In this document: in pieces, positions 34,668-45,184 of the stretch
How the letters are laid out: each line of letters opens with the position of its first letter
How positions within the stretch are numbered: position 1 is the stretch's first letter
DNA from: Sphingobacteriales bacterium
GTDB lineage: Bacteria; Bacteroidota; Bacteroidia; Chitinophagales; UBA2359
Length of the DNA stretch: 64,000 bases
Direction of reading: 5' to 3'
NCBI GenBank assembly: GCA_016700115.1
Contig: CP064999.1
Coordinates: 1,736,001-1,800,000 of the forward strand
Notes under the pieces: model-generated
Told to the model about the DNA's origin: nothing
Databases searched by the model: none
What the model saw: only the letters and a program-made list of their open reading frames with translations
Translations under genes and position numbers: made by a program

Positions 34668-37600
34668 CTACCGGCTTATTTTAGCAAAGCGAATTTGGGC
34701 TATTTGTCCGTTATTATCAGAAATCTGAGCTATATAGACAGAAGCCGGTAGATGTTGAAGGTTGATTTGGGTGGTTCCGGTCATTAAGGACAGTTTTTGC
34801 TGTTGTAGCACACGACCGGTCATATCAACGATTTGGCAGGTCAGGTTGCCGGTGTTGTTTGTTTGGTGGAGGTGTTTGACAAACAGGTAGTCGGCTGTGG
34901 GGTTTGGATAAAGCTGAAACTCTGAAATTTTTGGTTCGGGAGTTTGAGTTTGGGTGATGATAAACGGCTCAAAGAAAGCATTAAAACTGATGGATGCTGC
35001 ATCGAGTTCTCCTCTGAAAACGGCAATCAGGGTGTCGGTAATCAGTCCGTTGTTTTCCCAATGTTGGAACTGAAATCCCTCTGCCGGTTTTGCTTCAATC
35101 TTGACGGGCACTCCGTTAAAATAAACTCCCTGCCAGGGGTAGGTATCGGGTGTTATGGTGCTGATTTGAATGGTTCCCGATCCTTCGGGAAAACAGTTTA
35201 AACTGACCAAAACCTGATTGGGCAGATCAAATCTTGTTTCGATATGGCTTCTGACATACGGGGTTCTTTGCAGGAGTTGGTCTTGAAAAATCAGATGGTT
35301 TTGAAAGAAATTATTCATTTGTCCCACAATATTGTTCGGGTTTCCCCATCGGGCATATTCGTTTTGCATTTCAATGACCGTTTGGTCGAAAAAGCTGTTT
35401 TCGATGCTGATGAGCCGCTCGGGAAGGTAGGCGGTATTCATAACATCGGCAAACCGGTTGATGAAATAGTTTCTATAACGCTCGTTTTGCATACTTTTCA
35501 ACCACACATTGATAAACGGATTTCCGGAACTTTGAGAAAGCATGTATTCGATATGGTCAAAATAGAAATCTGTCCAACCATTGGGTGCAAGGGCAAGTTC
35601 GAGGTCAATCAGGCAGTATCTCCATTTAAAACCGGTGCTGTTTGAACGGTAAATTTTGATATTGTTTCCCGGCCAATCGGCATTTCCCATCCAGGATGTT
35701 CCGATGATATAATCGGTGTACCAGACGAGGTCGAAGTATTGGTCTGCTTGATTCCAATAGGTGGTATCGGATGGATTGAGTTGATTAAAGGCTGAGTAAT
35801 CGGTAAAAAAAGAATCTACCGATCCTTCGACTGCGCGCAAAACACCGTTATACCAGGCACTCAACGATAAGATATCGGTCGAATCGGGGTCGGCATTTTC
35901 CAGGGTTTCAAAATATTCCAAATCAAATTTTTCCCGCATTTCATAAAGCCCGAAGTAAGCCCCGTTGATATAAACGGTAACCGGTCTCCACGCTGAATAA
36001 TACGTATTGGTTTGCCCCGCCATGAGTTCTACCTGACAGGCATCTTTATAGGGAAGTGTTAGGAATTGATTGCTGCCGTTGCGCAGATAGAATTTGCTGT
36101 ATTTTGTTCTTTGAGGGCGATTCGGGATTAAAGGGTAATCAATAGGGCCATCGCCTAAAACGGCATTATCCAGTTCTACCCTGAAAGAATGTTGAGCATG
36201 ATAACGGCTTCCGCCCCAACCCCCGTCAACCTGAATACCTGCCCTTTGTGAAAAAATGAGCTGTTGGGTAGTATCAAAATATTCAGCATAAGCTGCTCTT
36301 TGCCAATCAAACTGCCAGTTTTCAAAAATTCCGGATGGTCCGTACAGGTTTGAATAATCTGTAACTACTGAAAGAACAGGAGTCGTATGGCTGACACCCA
36401 AAAGGTATGAAGATACAGCAACCGGGCTTGGTAAAACTGACGCAGAGAAAGCCCGCGCTTTTAACACAATGGAATAAAAAACCGGTATCGGTCCGGTGTA
36501 AAGCGTGGATGAGGGAGTGGGTTCGCTTCCGTCTGTTGTGAAAAAAATTTCAGTATCCCCGCTATTGGGGTTGGTGATGCTGACACTAAATGTAGAATTG
36601 TAGATGCCGGAAGTTTCCGAAAAGACAGGAGCGACTAAATAGCTGGAAAATCCGGCCGAGAGATTGTTGGTGGCTGCAGGTGTGGTGTTTTGAAAAAGAA
36701 CAACATTGTCAGACCCGTCGGGAAGAAGTCCGTTACTGATGTCCAAATCATTGCAGTTCACAAACAAACTGCTAATCAATGTTTGTTCAGGCGAATACAG
36801 GCTAACCATTTCACCGTTGTTTCCTATTTTAAAGTTAGTGTGCAGATTGTTGTTAAAGTCAACGGTTTCAAATTCTGAAGACAGGCTGTTTTTAGAAACC
36901 AATTTAAAACTAAAGTCTATGTAGTCATAGATCGTATTGGGATCAGTTCCGGCTACATCAAAAGCCAGATTTTCTATCCATCCTTCATTTAGCCCGGCAT
37001 CGTTCAATTCGGAAGCTAAAATCAGCATTTGATTTTTTGCGCCCCACCACCAGTTTCCATAAGGTGCGGGATAATCGGTGGGTGAGTTTTGAATTGCACC
37101 GGTTCCTACGGCAATACCGTTTAGCCGCATATTTGGACGTATGGTTGCCAGAGAGCCATAAGGAGCATAACAGGCAGCTTCACTTCCGTCCTGAAAAGAA
37201 AATGCACTGGATGCAAACGGGGTCAAAGATTGGTTAAAGACAGAATTGCTTGTGTAACCTGTTGAACTGTATGAGCAGGTACTAATCAAAATATTGGAAA
37301 CCCCATCCCAGTAAAAAGGGGTGGTAAACTCATGCGTATTCCAGCCTAAATAGGGGTTATAGGTTCCTGTATTGAGCACATTGACAAAGCCGGAAACGGG
37401 CTTCCGGTCTTTTCCACTGCAAAAGACGATTTTGTAAGAATTAGGTGGAATGCTTACATTGGGGAAAACCCATTTTGCAGGATGGTTTTCATCATCAGTC
37501 AAAGAATAGTTATACAAGCTGACTGTATCGGAGCCGGCATTGTATAATTCAATCCAATCGGGATAATCTCCGTTTTCATCGGCAATACGAAGGTAATTTT

Positions 37601-37715
37601 TGTTGCTCCCCTCATTGAGGTACAATTGTGCTTGCAGGCTCAAACTTAATGCAACAATAAGGAAACAGGTGAAACACCATTTTACGACTTGCATATTGTA
37701 TGTATGTCTTTCCAT
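34668..37715 (-). CDS. Secreted CotH kinase-like protein with lamin-tail and T9SS sorting domains
   Basis: About 1015 residues, exported through Sec and type IX secretion. Start set at 37715 (MERHTYNMQVVKW); 37694 and 37745 are alternatives. Order: signal peptide ending SLSLQAQ, lamin-tail domain (about 10-130, DENGDYPDWIELYNAGSDTV), chitobiase-like C-terminal beta domain (FFTTDGSEPTPSS), CotH kinase-like domain (about 440-790, NGAYFGLYEMREKFDLEYF, YCLIDLELALAPNGW), a small repeat-like segment (GSGTIQISTITPDTYPW), and a Por secretion tail (FQLYPNPTADYLFVKHLH onward). CotH domains phosphorylate or bind proteins at cell surfaces; substrate is unknown. Probably co-transcribed with the gene upstream (37822-39576). 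Confidence 0.87.
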   Translation of the reverse strand: MERHTYNMQVVKWCFTCFLIVALSLSLQAQLYLNEGSNKNYLRIADENGDYPDWIELYNAGSDTVSLYNYSLTDDENHPAKWVFPNVSIPPNSYKIVFCSGKDRKPVSGFVNVLNTGTYNPYLGWNTHEFTTPFYWDGVSNILISTCSYSSTGYTSNSVFNQSLTPFASSAFSFQDGSEAACYAPYGSLATIRPNMRLNGIAVGTGAIQNSPTDYPAPYGNWWWGAKNQMLILASELNDAGLNEGWIENLAFDVAGTDPNTIYDYIDFSFKLVSKNSLSSEFETVDFNNNLHTNFKIGNNGEMVSLYSPEQTLISSLFVNCNDLDISNGLLPDGSDNVVLFQNTTPAATNNLSAGFSSYLVAPVFSETSGIYNSTFSVSITNPNSGDTEIFFTTDGSEPTPSSTLYTGPIPVFYSIVLKARAFSASVLPSPVAVSSYLLGVSHTTPVLSVVTDYSNLYGPSGIFENWQFDWQRAAYAEYFDTTQQLIFSQRAGIQVDGGWGGSRYHAQHSFRVELDNAVLGDGPIDYPLIPNRPQRTKYSKFYLRNGSNQFLTLPYKDACQVELMAGQTNTYYSAWRPVTVYINGAYFGLYEMREKFDLEYFETLENADPDSTDILSLSAWYNGVLRAVEGSVDSFFTDYSAFNQLNPSDTTYWNQADQYFDLVWYTDYIIGTSWMGNADWPGNNIKIYRSNSTGFKWRYCLIDLELALAPNGWTDFYFDHIEYMLSQSSGNPFINVWLKSMQNERYRNYFINRFADVMNTAYLPERLISIENSFFDQTVIEMQNEYARWGNPNNIVGQMNNFFQNHLIFQDQLLQRTPYVRSHIETRFDLPNQVLVSLNCFPEGSGTIQISTITPDTYPWQGVYFNGVPVKIEAKPAEGFQFQHWENNGLITDTLIAVFRGELDAASISFNAFFEPFIITQTQTPEPKISEFQLYPNPTADYLFVKHLHQTNNTGNLTCQIVDMTGRVLQQQKLSLMTGTTQINLQHLPASVYIAQISDNNGQIAQIRFAKISR

Positions 37716-37821
37716 GAATGTAATCTTGCTTTCAATTTTCGGCAACAGAATAGCCTGCTCCTATTTTTAAGGTCAAAAAACTGCGGGAACTTAGTGCTTA
37801 AGTAATACTTGCTGAAGATTT

Positions 37822-39576
37822 TTATTTGATGATGCTAAATTTCACCCGTTCGGCAACACCTTGCTCTGTTTGAAGCAAGAGAAGGTAAATACCCGAAGGG
37901 AAAAGCATGATATTAATAGGAACTTCAACGGTGGTATTGGCTGATGTGTTGCCGTTAAACAGGTCTGCAACATGGGAGCCCGACAAATTATAGAGGGCTA
38001 ATTTTACCTTCTCTGTTTTTGGGGTAACAAACCTCGCAAGGGCTTCCTGTTTGATGGGGTCAGTAAAAACCTGTAAGTTGTTTTTGTCGGAATTGGGGGC
38101 TGTTTCTCCGATACCGATAAACTCATCAATGATGATAGAAAAAGTATAAACGGTATTTCCGCTATCATTGGCAAATGCCCCCCGGGTGTCATGAACCCTG
38201 AACACAAAGGAGTCGTTGGTTGCGTCCGGATTGGTGTTTTCATAAGTCAGCAATCCTGCCTGAAGGTCGGCAAGGGTAAACGTGGTAGTAGCGGTAACGG
38301 GTGTTCCGTTCAGGTAAAGAATACCCGAACCTTCGGGCAGCGGGGTGGTGCTGTTAAAGTCGAACATCACGTTGGCGGGGTTGGGCAGATAAGGTAAATC
38401 TCCTGCCGGAGGAGGAAGTTCTTCGTAATCGTGAACATTTAACAAATCGGTGGTGATGATGGCCGTTTCATTGGGTTTCAGCCCCAAGGGGGAATTAGCA
38501 GTAACAACAGGCGGCATATTTAACCAGTAAAACCGTTTATATATGCTGTAATGCCCGCAGTTAAAACAGGTTCTGTTAGGAATGGCTTCAAAGTAGTCTA
38601 AGAATGGGGTAAAAGTACCGTTATAGGAATCTGATGCAAGGATAATATTATGTGAGCTTATCGAATCGGTACTAAATTCAAATTTAGCCAATCCGCCTAT
38701 ATCTGCGGGCAATCCGAGCGTTTCGGGTGCGATGAGTACTAAGGGCGAGCCATCGGGTCTTGTATAGGTTTCGACATATTTTAAAAATACAGGGATATCT
38801 CCGTCTGTGGTATTTACAAACGAATTTCCACGGTGTACCAATATGCCCTGCGACAGGTTGCTTTCAGAAGGCGAGAAACTTAAATTTTCAGATTCGGTAA
38901 ACTCACCGCCATCTAACGAAACCCTGATCCATAAATCGCCTTCACCATTGACAATAGTACCTCTGTAGGTATCGGTAAAATCCGCTTGTTCAGCTAACGA
39001 AAAGGCTTGAATTATTCCCGATTCCCGCCCGATACAGTTATTGATTTGCGGACAAGTTTCAATGTAAACGGACTGTAGCTCACCATAAAGCGGCGAATAA
39101 GGTCCGTACAATTCGCTTCCTGCGCCTCTCATTTCAAGGGTAAAGATGGGGTTGTCCAGGCTATTGTTGTTTATGATAAATGAGGCAGAACTTTGCTGGG
39201 TAAAACTGGGTGGCGGGTTATAGCTGATGCCAAAAGAGGTTTGCTGTCCCGGATTGATTGACAATTCCACCAACCCCAGAATGGTAAATTGGGTAATATT
39301 GTCTCCGTCTAAGTAAAAGCTGCCGATGTTTAAGGTTTCGGTTCCGGTGTTTTTGATGAAAAAGTTTAACGTCGGCGGTTGCATGGCAGCAGCAGGGAAA
39401 TAAAATTCTTCACCGTTTGCTATTGGTTTCTTCCATCCGGTCGAGGGCACAATCAATTCCAGTTCCATGTTTTGAGCAGTTCCATGAAAAGGATTAAAAA
39501 CCATTAAACCGGCTCCTAATACAAAAGAATAAATAAGTTTAAAGCAAGAAAACACGCATTTGGAAATGTCTTTCAT
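37822..39576 (-). CDS. Secreted adhesin-like protein with C-terminal T9SS-like tail
   Basis: 584 residues with an N-terminal hydrophobic export signal (YSFVLGAGLMVFNPFHGTAQ). An ASPM-SPD2-Hydin/choice-of-anchor D-like segment lies at about 45-150 (FFIKNTGTETLNIGSFYLDG). A middle region (180-370) is of unknown fold. A cadherin/CSPG-like repeat spans about 380-490 (TADL-type, SFVFRVHDTRGAFANDSG). The end resembles a type IX sorting domain (VKLALYNLSGSHVADLFNG, FPSGIYLLLLQTEQG). Function is unknown; surface binding is likely. The next gene on the strand starts about 100 bp on. Confidence 0.75.
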   Translation of the reverse strand: MKDISKCVFSCFKLIYSFVLGAGLMVFNPFHGTAQNMELELIVPSTGWKKPIANGEEFYFPAAAMQPPTLNFFIKNTGTETLNIGSFYLDGDNITQFTILGLVELSINPGQQTSFGISYNPPPSFTQQSSASFIINNNSLDNPIFTLEMRGAGSELYGPYSPLYGELQSVYIETCPQINNCIGRESGIIQAFSLAEQADFTDTYRGTIVNGEGDLWIRVSLDGGEFTESENLSFSPSESNLSQGILVHRGNSFVNTTDGDIPVFLKYVETYTRPDGSPLVLIAPETLGLPADIGGLAKFEFSTDSISSHNIILASDSYNGTFTPFLDYFEAIPNRTCFNCGHYSIYKRFYWLNMPPVVTANSPLGLKPNETAIITTDLLNVHDYEELPPPAGDLPYLPNPANVMFDFNSTTPLPEGSGILYLNGTPVTATTTFTLADLQAGLLTYENTNPDATNDSFVFRVHDTRGAFANDSGNTVYTFSIIIDEFIGIGETAPNSDKNNLQVFTDPIKQEALARFVTPKTEKVKLALYNLSGSHVADLFNGNTSANTTVEVPINIMLFPSGIYLLLLQTEQGVAERVKFSIIK

Positions 39577-39867
39577 ATTGAAATTACTTTTTGAGGAGTT
39601 TCTAAAGGCAATTGGTAAAAGTCAGTTTAAAACACCCATTCGGCTTTTTAGTTGCAGAATTTTTAAAGGTTATTTGTTTACAGGAAATCCAACTTAGCAT
39701 GGAACCAACACAAAACTATATGCTAAGATTGAAACTTGCAACAAGAAACGCATCTTGTCAGGTAAAAAAGAGAAAATGGCATATTTTTCCGTGCAAGTTA
39801 AGTTACGGCAGGTTTTTTTCAGAGGTTGCTACTATAAAACTAAGCAGACTCCTCGATTAAAAAAAAA

Positions 39868-39893
39868 CCGGCAGAGCTGTTTAACTCTGCCGG
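39868..39893 (-). terminator. Intrinsic terminator of the 1626-residue protein gene
   Basis: Perfect 9-bp stem CCGGCAGAG/CTCTGCCGG with an 8-base loop, followed on the minus strand by a run of eight or nine T (A-run 39859-39867). It lies 60 bp beyond the stop at 39953. Confidence 0.85.
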
Positions 39894-39952
39894 CTGATTA
39901 TTTTATTATCCTAAATACTTAGGTCATAAAAAAAGACATAAGTGTCAGATAG

Positions 39953-42900
39953 TTAGTACCTGATCAAGCTGACCCCAATTTTACTCGAGTTGGGCATATA
40001 GAGGTTAAAGTCTGCTACCGAAACGGTTTTGTCCAGATTGCAATCGGAAGTCAGGTATTGATTAATCAAAGATGCTTCGGACTGATAGAAGTTAAAGTCG
40101 AACACGGTAACGACACCGTCGCTGTTGAAGTCTCCGGCGCTAAGGGCAAAGAAACCACCGCTAACCGGGTTCATTTGATTGGTTCCCTGCACCTGAGCAG
40201 CCGATGAGGTAAAGTTGTAAGGCGATACACTGTTGTTGGTCATTACCGTGCCCGAACTGATTACGGCAAGGTGGTTGCGGTGTCGCACAACGATATGGAA
40301 GTTTTGTACATTGGAAACTCCGGGGAAATACAGGCCGGGTGTTCCGTCAAGTTCGAGGATTACACCGTCGTTTCTCAAGAATCCGGCTCTGCTTGCAGCA
40401 ACAATACCGGGCGTAGCATTGTTTCTGAGTTCAATCAATACCCAATCGGTAATGTTTGCAGGCAGGTTGGTAACTCCTTCGTTGCCGTTATAGAACCAGG
40501 GTGCGCCTTTAAAGGGATGGGTTTCAGGAATAAGATTTTCAGCCAACAGAGTAGTGGTCATCATTCCTCCTCCGTTATAAGGCCCTTCCAACAATGCTCT
40601 TGCATGTACCCGTTGTGGGACCGTAGAAGAAACAGCCACCGTATAGGCAACGGCATCGGTGCAACCTCCGGCTGTTACCATCATCCTTACGATATAGTTA
40701 CCCGGTGCGGGGAAGGTAAATTGCGGGCTTTGAGTTGTAGCATCAATGACTTCGTCGTCGTTAAAATCCCATTCCCATTCAGTAGGCGGATGATTGGGGT
40801 CGTATTGGGTAATGTCGTTAAACTGAACCGTCAGCGGCGAAGAGGTTTGATAGTGGTAGAAATCGGCACTGTTGCAACCGCCCACATAGACCAACAGATT
40901 GGAACTTTGTTCGTTTCCGTCTGAATCTGAGGTGGTAAGGGTCATCAAACTTCCTCCTACTTCAAACATAGTGCTGGGCAGGTTGATATTGTAGGTGCCG
41001 GGTCCGCTTAAAGGAACGGTTTGCGTGGTCATCATAGCAGCAGCATTGTTTAGGGTGTTATTGCCCGAAGTACGTTGGACAATATTTCCTCCGCCTCCAC
41101 CTCCTGCTGCAGGTGGTTTGATTTTTATGTATCCTCTCAAATAGGAATTACCAATGTAACAGGTATCTCCGGTATAACAAGATAATTTTCCTTTCAATTC
41201 CGGCGGTGTGGTGGTGTTGTCCACTTCAAAAATTTGAGTATTTCCGGTCCACGGATCCATAAAATCAATATGGAGGGTAGGAACCATAATATGTTGTCCG
41301 GGAGGGATAGGAGGAAGTATTTCATCTCGAACACCGCTGTGCTTTGAACTTAGGGTAACGTAATGACCGGCGTAATCTTTTTCATCAACAACCCCATCTT
41401 CGTTCATATCGCAGTTTACTTTTTGATAGAATAACGGGATGACATCGGCAGAGTCAACGGTCATACATTTAATCATATCGGCCATGATATTTTTTTCGTT
41501 TCCTTCCGAATCATGCCATTCTGCTGTCCATCCGTCTATGTCAATGCCCAAGCCTTTAAGGGTTTCACCTATTCCGTCAATCACTCCATCAACAGTGGTT
41601 CCTGTTTCGTCGTCCAAATCGCTGTGGCAGGCAATGAGTTTGGCCAGAGAATCTATGGTGGCATCATTAATTGCCGGAAAGCGGTCTTTGAAATACCGGA
41701 GGCAGGAGGCCGCAGCTACCGGGCCGCAGGCCATACTGGTCGCATCATCCCCTTCTTTGTCTTCTATCCCCGAATCCAACTGTCCCATTGGTTCCAACAC
41801 TCTGAGCCATTCAAACAAAAGCGGCCACCAGGTAATGGTTAACAAATTGGCGTTTTCATCCAAAATTTCGAAATTCAGGTTAATATTATCTTCTGCCAGC
41901 CCTCTGTTTCCGTATAGTTTAGAAAAATTGTAATCTATAAGAGGTTTAAGAGGTGTTGGGTCGCAGAAAACGGGTTTAATGTCTTCTATTTCATTGCCAC
42001 AAAAGTCGGTAAACACCACTTTTATTTCTTTCCATGTTCCCTGAGTGGGTAACACCGGTGGCTCCCATGGGAAACTCCAACCATCTCCAGTGCCCATTGG
42101 CAGTAAAGTACCGATGCCGGGAGATGAGCCGTCTAAGTCTGTTCCGATAAAGTTCCAGGGAGAACTTGGGGTATCCCGGTAGAAAAATTCGGCTTTTTCA
42201 TAGTTTTGACCGCTGCCCTGTGGAGTGGCATAAATCCAGAAAATTTGTTGAATTACAGTCTCTCTTTCAGCTTTAGGATTGGTGATGAAAGCCCTTTGCG
42301 GAGAATGGTATAGTACATCCATAAAATTGCTCGTTACACCATTTTCCAATATCACTTGTATTGGAGCAGGAAGCAAATCTGGATTGGGAGGGGCAGGCGA
42401 ACAAGGCATTGTAAAGATAATGAGGTTGTCTGTCCATAAGGAGTAGTACTCATCGCCAACAAAGATATCGAAGAAGCTGCCGATATAGAGTTGATTGACC
42501 GGGTCTAATACACCAAAACCCGACCCATGAATTTGTATAGTCTCGCCCGGGTAAGCCATAAAAGGATAAATAAAGTCAATTATTGGTATAGTCGGAGGTT
42601 CCCAACTGATCATTTCACCTTCGGTAAACCATCGGTTAGGGTCATCTCCGGTGTCTGACATTACTCCTGTAGAAGCGACCACATTACAACCTAAAGCGAT
42701 CTCCAGCGCACAAATAAAGGCAAGTCCTTCGGGGCCTTCGGCCACGCTGCATCCAAAAATATTTAATGCGCTGATTTTTCCGGCAACCGCAGCAGCAAAA
42801 TCAGCTATATTATCAATGGTAAAAGTTTCTCCTCCTATTTCAATACTGCCGGAAGAACCGTGTGCATCTATGGTTACTTCGACCGGTTGATTTCCATTGG

Positions 42901-44833
42901 CAGCGTATGCAGCATTGATGGCTTCTATGGCTTCGTTGATGTTTCCTACTTCTTCGCCAATATCGCCCCAGGCATGAGGAAATCCAAGCGTTCCGCTCAC
43001 AACGGCTACATCGGGTATGCCGCAATCTATTTCTGTGGCGTTACCTCCGTTGCACTCGCCGCCGGTATCTCCGGCATCGGTGCTGTTAACCCCTACTTCA
43101 ATTATATAATTCACAATCGTACCATTCATGTGGCTGACTTCGACCGCAAACGGGGCCTGCCCTGAAAAGACAACGCTAATTCCGTTCGGGACGAAGGAGG
43201 CACGGTAATCTGTTCCGCAAATAAAGTTATTAATGGGGTCTATCATAGCCGGAGGAGTTACCTTGATTCCTGTTACGGGGTTACCTCCGTCTATAAACGA
43301 TACCGGATTATTAATTCCTGTAACAATTCGAGGGTAATCTCCCATCGGCCAGGCTGTACCTACCATTGAACTACAGGGCACGGATGCGGGAGGCAATAAG
43401 CCCGGCATGGTGTTGTTACACGTAGGGTCTCCGGAATTGGCGATCATTACATCGTAAGGAATCGGAGGAAGAAAGGCATTGGTTAAGGCGACGGTTTGAA
43501 GTCCGCTGCCATCGGGAAAGAAAGTGGTAAAATTATCTCCTGCTAAAAGGGAATAGCTATTGCCCGGCACACCCTGATTGTTTCCGGTATCGGCAATGTC
43601 TGCCGGACCTATTGCTCCGATATTGTTATTGTTATTGGTCCAGTGACCTCCCGCAAAAGCAAGCGGGCCGTTCATTGTACAAACCCTGATGGTAACCGTT
43701 CCGCCCGCCGGAACACAGGCTGTCGGCCAGATTATTTCGGCAGTATTGGTTACTTTTCCGTTTGAGGGAATTTGTGCCTGTCCGCATCCCGGTGCGGCAA
43801 TAACGGCTGTTTCTAATGAGCCGCCGGTACCGGTAAAGGTAATATGCAAATCGGAGGCGGCTTGTCCGGTGGCGTTGGTAACGGTAAAGTCCTGACAATG
43901 CCGGGGAGAGTCATCGAAACTGACTGTGGTAAAGATATCAAAAAATGAGCCTATAGCAAAACTGTTTACGCTATTAATCACCGGACTCATACAACTTGGG
44001 TGCGGCAACTGACCTGTTACCGTAGTCGAAACAAACGTGCTCACAGCTAATGGATAAGGCATATTAAACACTATGAACATGCTCATGGCCTCAAAAGGCA
44101 TGATAGGGGGATTTACCGTAACTGTAGCAGTGTTGCTTACAATATTGACAATGCCTGTATAAGGTGGAGCAATATTGATGCTGTTAAACACCAAACCACT
44201 TGTCATAGGAACCTGTAAGGAAAAACTTGTTACATCGTTTACCGTTACATTCCAGGCATCAATTTGTGCTAAAGAAGTGCCTATCGGAATACCGACATTA
44301 TGAGAATTGCCTAATCCGCGCATTTGTAAAGAGGCACACATATCAAAATGCCTGTTGGCATTGTCTTTGGTCGAAAAACGAACTCTTATTTTAGTGCCGG
44401 CGGGTGTGCTTCCGCTTAAACCGATATTTACAGTAGCCGTTTCCCCGTTTTTAACCTTATTGTTCCCGGTGCCCGACATCATGGAGCGGCCGGTGGTGCC
44501 GGGCGAAGAATCGGTATTGTCGGTTTCACCGGGGTTGTTTATCCCGTCGCCGTTATCATCCACATTATCTGTTTTTCCGGCAATGTCGAGGGTAACAATA
44601 TTGGGAACTGCCGAATTGTCGTCTTTATAAATCGTAACGGTTACGTCGGTGGCTTCTTTACCGGTATTGTTTTTTATTTCAATCTGAATATTGTTGCCAC
44701 CTGCTCCGACATCTATCACCGCACCTCCTTTGGGTACGTTAGTTGTTGCCAAAAGAGGAGTTTGTCCAAAAATAAATGCAAAGATAATCCCTGCCAACAT
44801 CTGTAAGATTGGGTTACATGTTTTCATAGTCAA
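39953..44833 (-). CDS. Giant secreted multidomain protein with C39-like peptidase, IPT, PKD and dockerin-like modules
   Basis: 1626 residues with a signal peptide (IIFAFIFGQTPLLA). N-terminal 500 residues: repeated beta domains of CARDB/DUF11-like character. About 610-745: a DUF4347-like region (VEVTIDAHGSSGSIEIGG, NIFGCSVAEGPEGLAFI). About 750-850: an IPT/TIG-like domain (YPGETIQIHGSGFG). About 1020-1230: a papain-like C39 peptidase with MACGPVAAASCLRYF (Cys), DYAGHYVTL (His) and DFMDPWTGNT (Asp), plus a calcium-type loop DMNEDGVVDEKD. About 1330-1410: PKD domain (EWEWDFNDDEVIDATTQ). The last 215 residues share a module with the 55.5-kb esterase (VVRHRNHLAVIS, then dockerin-like GDFNSDGVVTVFDFNFY). 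It probably acts at or outside the cell surface. Confidence 0.8.
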   Translation of the reverse strand: MTMKTCNPILQMLAGIIFAFIFGQTPLLATTNVPKGGAVIDVGAGGNNIQIEIKNNTGKEATDVTVTIYKDDNSAVPNIVTLDIAGKTDNVDDNGDGINNPGETDNTDSSPGTTGRSMMSGTGNNKVKNGETATVNIGLSGSTPAGTKIRVRFSTKDNANRHFDMCASLQMRGLGNSHNVGIPIGTSLAQIDAWNVTVNDVTSFSLQVPMTSGLVFNSINIAPPYTGIVNIVSNTATVTVNPPIMPFEAMSMFIVFNMPYPLAVSTFVSTTVTGQLPHPSCMSPVINSVNSFAIGSFFDIFTTVSFDDSPRHCQDFTVTNATGQAASDLHITFTGTGGSLETAVIAAPGCGQAQIPSNGKVTNTAEIIWPTACVPAGGTVTIRVCTMNGPLAFAGGHWTNNNNNIGAIGPADIADTGNNQGVPGNSYSLLAGDNFTTFFPDGSGLQTVALTNAFLPPIPYDVMIANSGDPTCNNTMPGLLPPASVPCSSMVGTAWPMGDYPRIVTGINNPVSFIDGGNPVTGIKVTPPAMIDPINNFICGTDYRASFVPNGISVVFSGQAPFAVEVSHMNGTIVNYIIEVGVNSTDAGDTGGECNGGNATEIDCGIPDVAVVSGTLGFPHAWGDIGEEVGNINEAIEAINAAYAANGNQPVEVTIDAHGSSGSIEIGGETFTIDNIADFAAAVAGKISALNIFGCSVAEGPEGLAFICALEIALGCNVVASTGVMSDTGDDPNRWFTEGEMISWEPPTIPIIDFIYPFMAYPGETIQIHGSGFGVLDPVNQLYIGSFFDIFVGDEYYSLWTDNLIIFTMPCSPAPPNPDLLPAPIQVILENGVTSNFMDVLYHSPQRAFITNPKAERETVIQQIFWIYATPQGSGQNYEKAEFFYRDTPSSPWNFIGTDLDGSSPGIGTLLPMGTGDGWSFPWEPPVLPTQGTWKEIKVVFTDFCGNEIEDIKPVFCDPTPLKPLIDYNFSKLYGNRGLAEDNINLNFEILDENANLLTITWWPLLFEWLRVLEPMGQLDSGIEDKEGDDATSMACGPVAAASCLRYFKDRFPAINDATIDSLAKLIACHSDLDDETGTTVDGVIDGIGETLKGLGIDIDGWTAEWHDSEGNEKNIMADMIKCMTVDSADVIPLFYQKVNCDMNEDGVVDEKDYAGHYVTLSSKHSGVRDEILPPIPPGQHIMVPTLHIDFMDPWTGNTQIFEVDNTTTPPELKGKLSCYTGDTCYIGNSYLRGYIKIKPPAAGGGGGGNIVQRTSGNNTLNNAAAMMTTQTVPLSGPGTYNINLPSTMFEVGGSLMTLTTSDSDGNEQSSNLLVYVGGCNSADFYHYQTSSPLTVQFNDITQYDPNHPPTEWEWDFNDDEVIDATTQSPQFTFPAPGNYIVRMMVTAGGCTDAVAYTVAVSSTVPQRVHARALLEGPYNGGGMMTTTLLAENLIPETHPFKGAPWFYNGNEGVTNLPANITDWVLIELRNNATPGIVAASRAGFLRNDGVILELDGTPGLYFPGVSNVQNFHIVVRHRNHLAVISSGTVMTNNSVSPYNFTSSAAQVQGTNQMNPVSGGFFALSAGDFNSDGVVTVFDFNFYQSEASLINQYLTSDCNLDKTVSVADFNLYMPNSSKIGVSLIRY

Positions 44834-45184
44834 CTATTTAGAATTGTTAAGATAAACCAAGCCTGTCTGAAAGGCTTATATACACAAAGTACTCACCTGA
44901 GTAAAAGGTGAATATTGTTGATACACAGTTTTTTAAAAAAACGTAAGTTCGGTGGGCGCTAATGTTACAAGTAAAACAGGAGAAAACTTCTGTGAGCGAT
45001 TTTCTTACTTTGAAAACGGTTGCTATAGAGTCTTAAATACTAAGAAAAATACCTTTTGATGTAGTTTGTGGGGCGCTATCAGATGAACTATTACTTTGCC
45101 TATCACGATGAAGCCGGGAGGCCTCATAAAATTTCAATAAAGTTAAAAAAGAATTTTTGAAAAAACCAAGTAATAGTTTAAAAA
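44834..45184. other. Intergenic region, no gene seen
   Basis: About 350 bases between two minus-strand genes, holding the promoter of the giant protein gene and the 3' flank of the sensor kinase gene that follows on the plus coordinate side. No hairpin with a T-run or coding frame that I can support. Confidence 0.3.

Noticed and set aside
39612..39860. 82-codon plus-strand frame
   Set aside because: No family resemblance, poor start, and it runs into the terminator of the opposite-strand gene.
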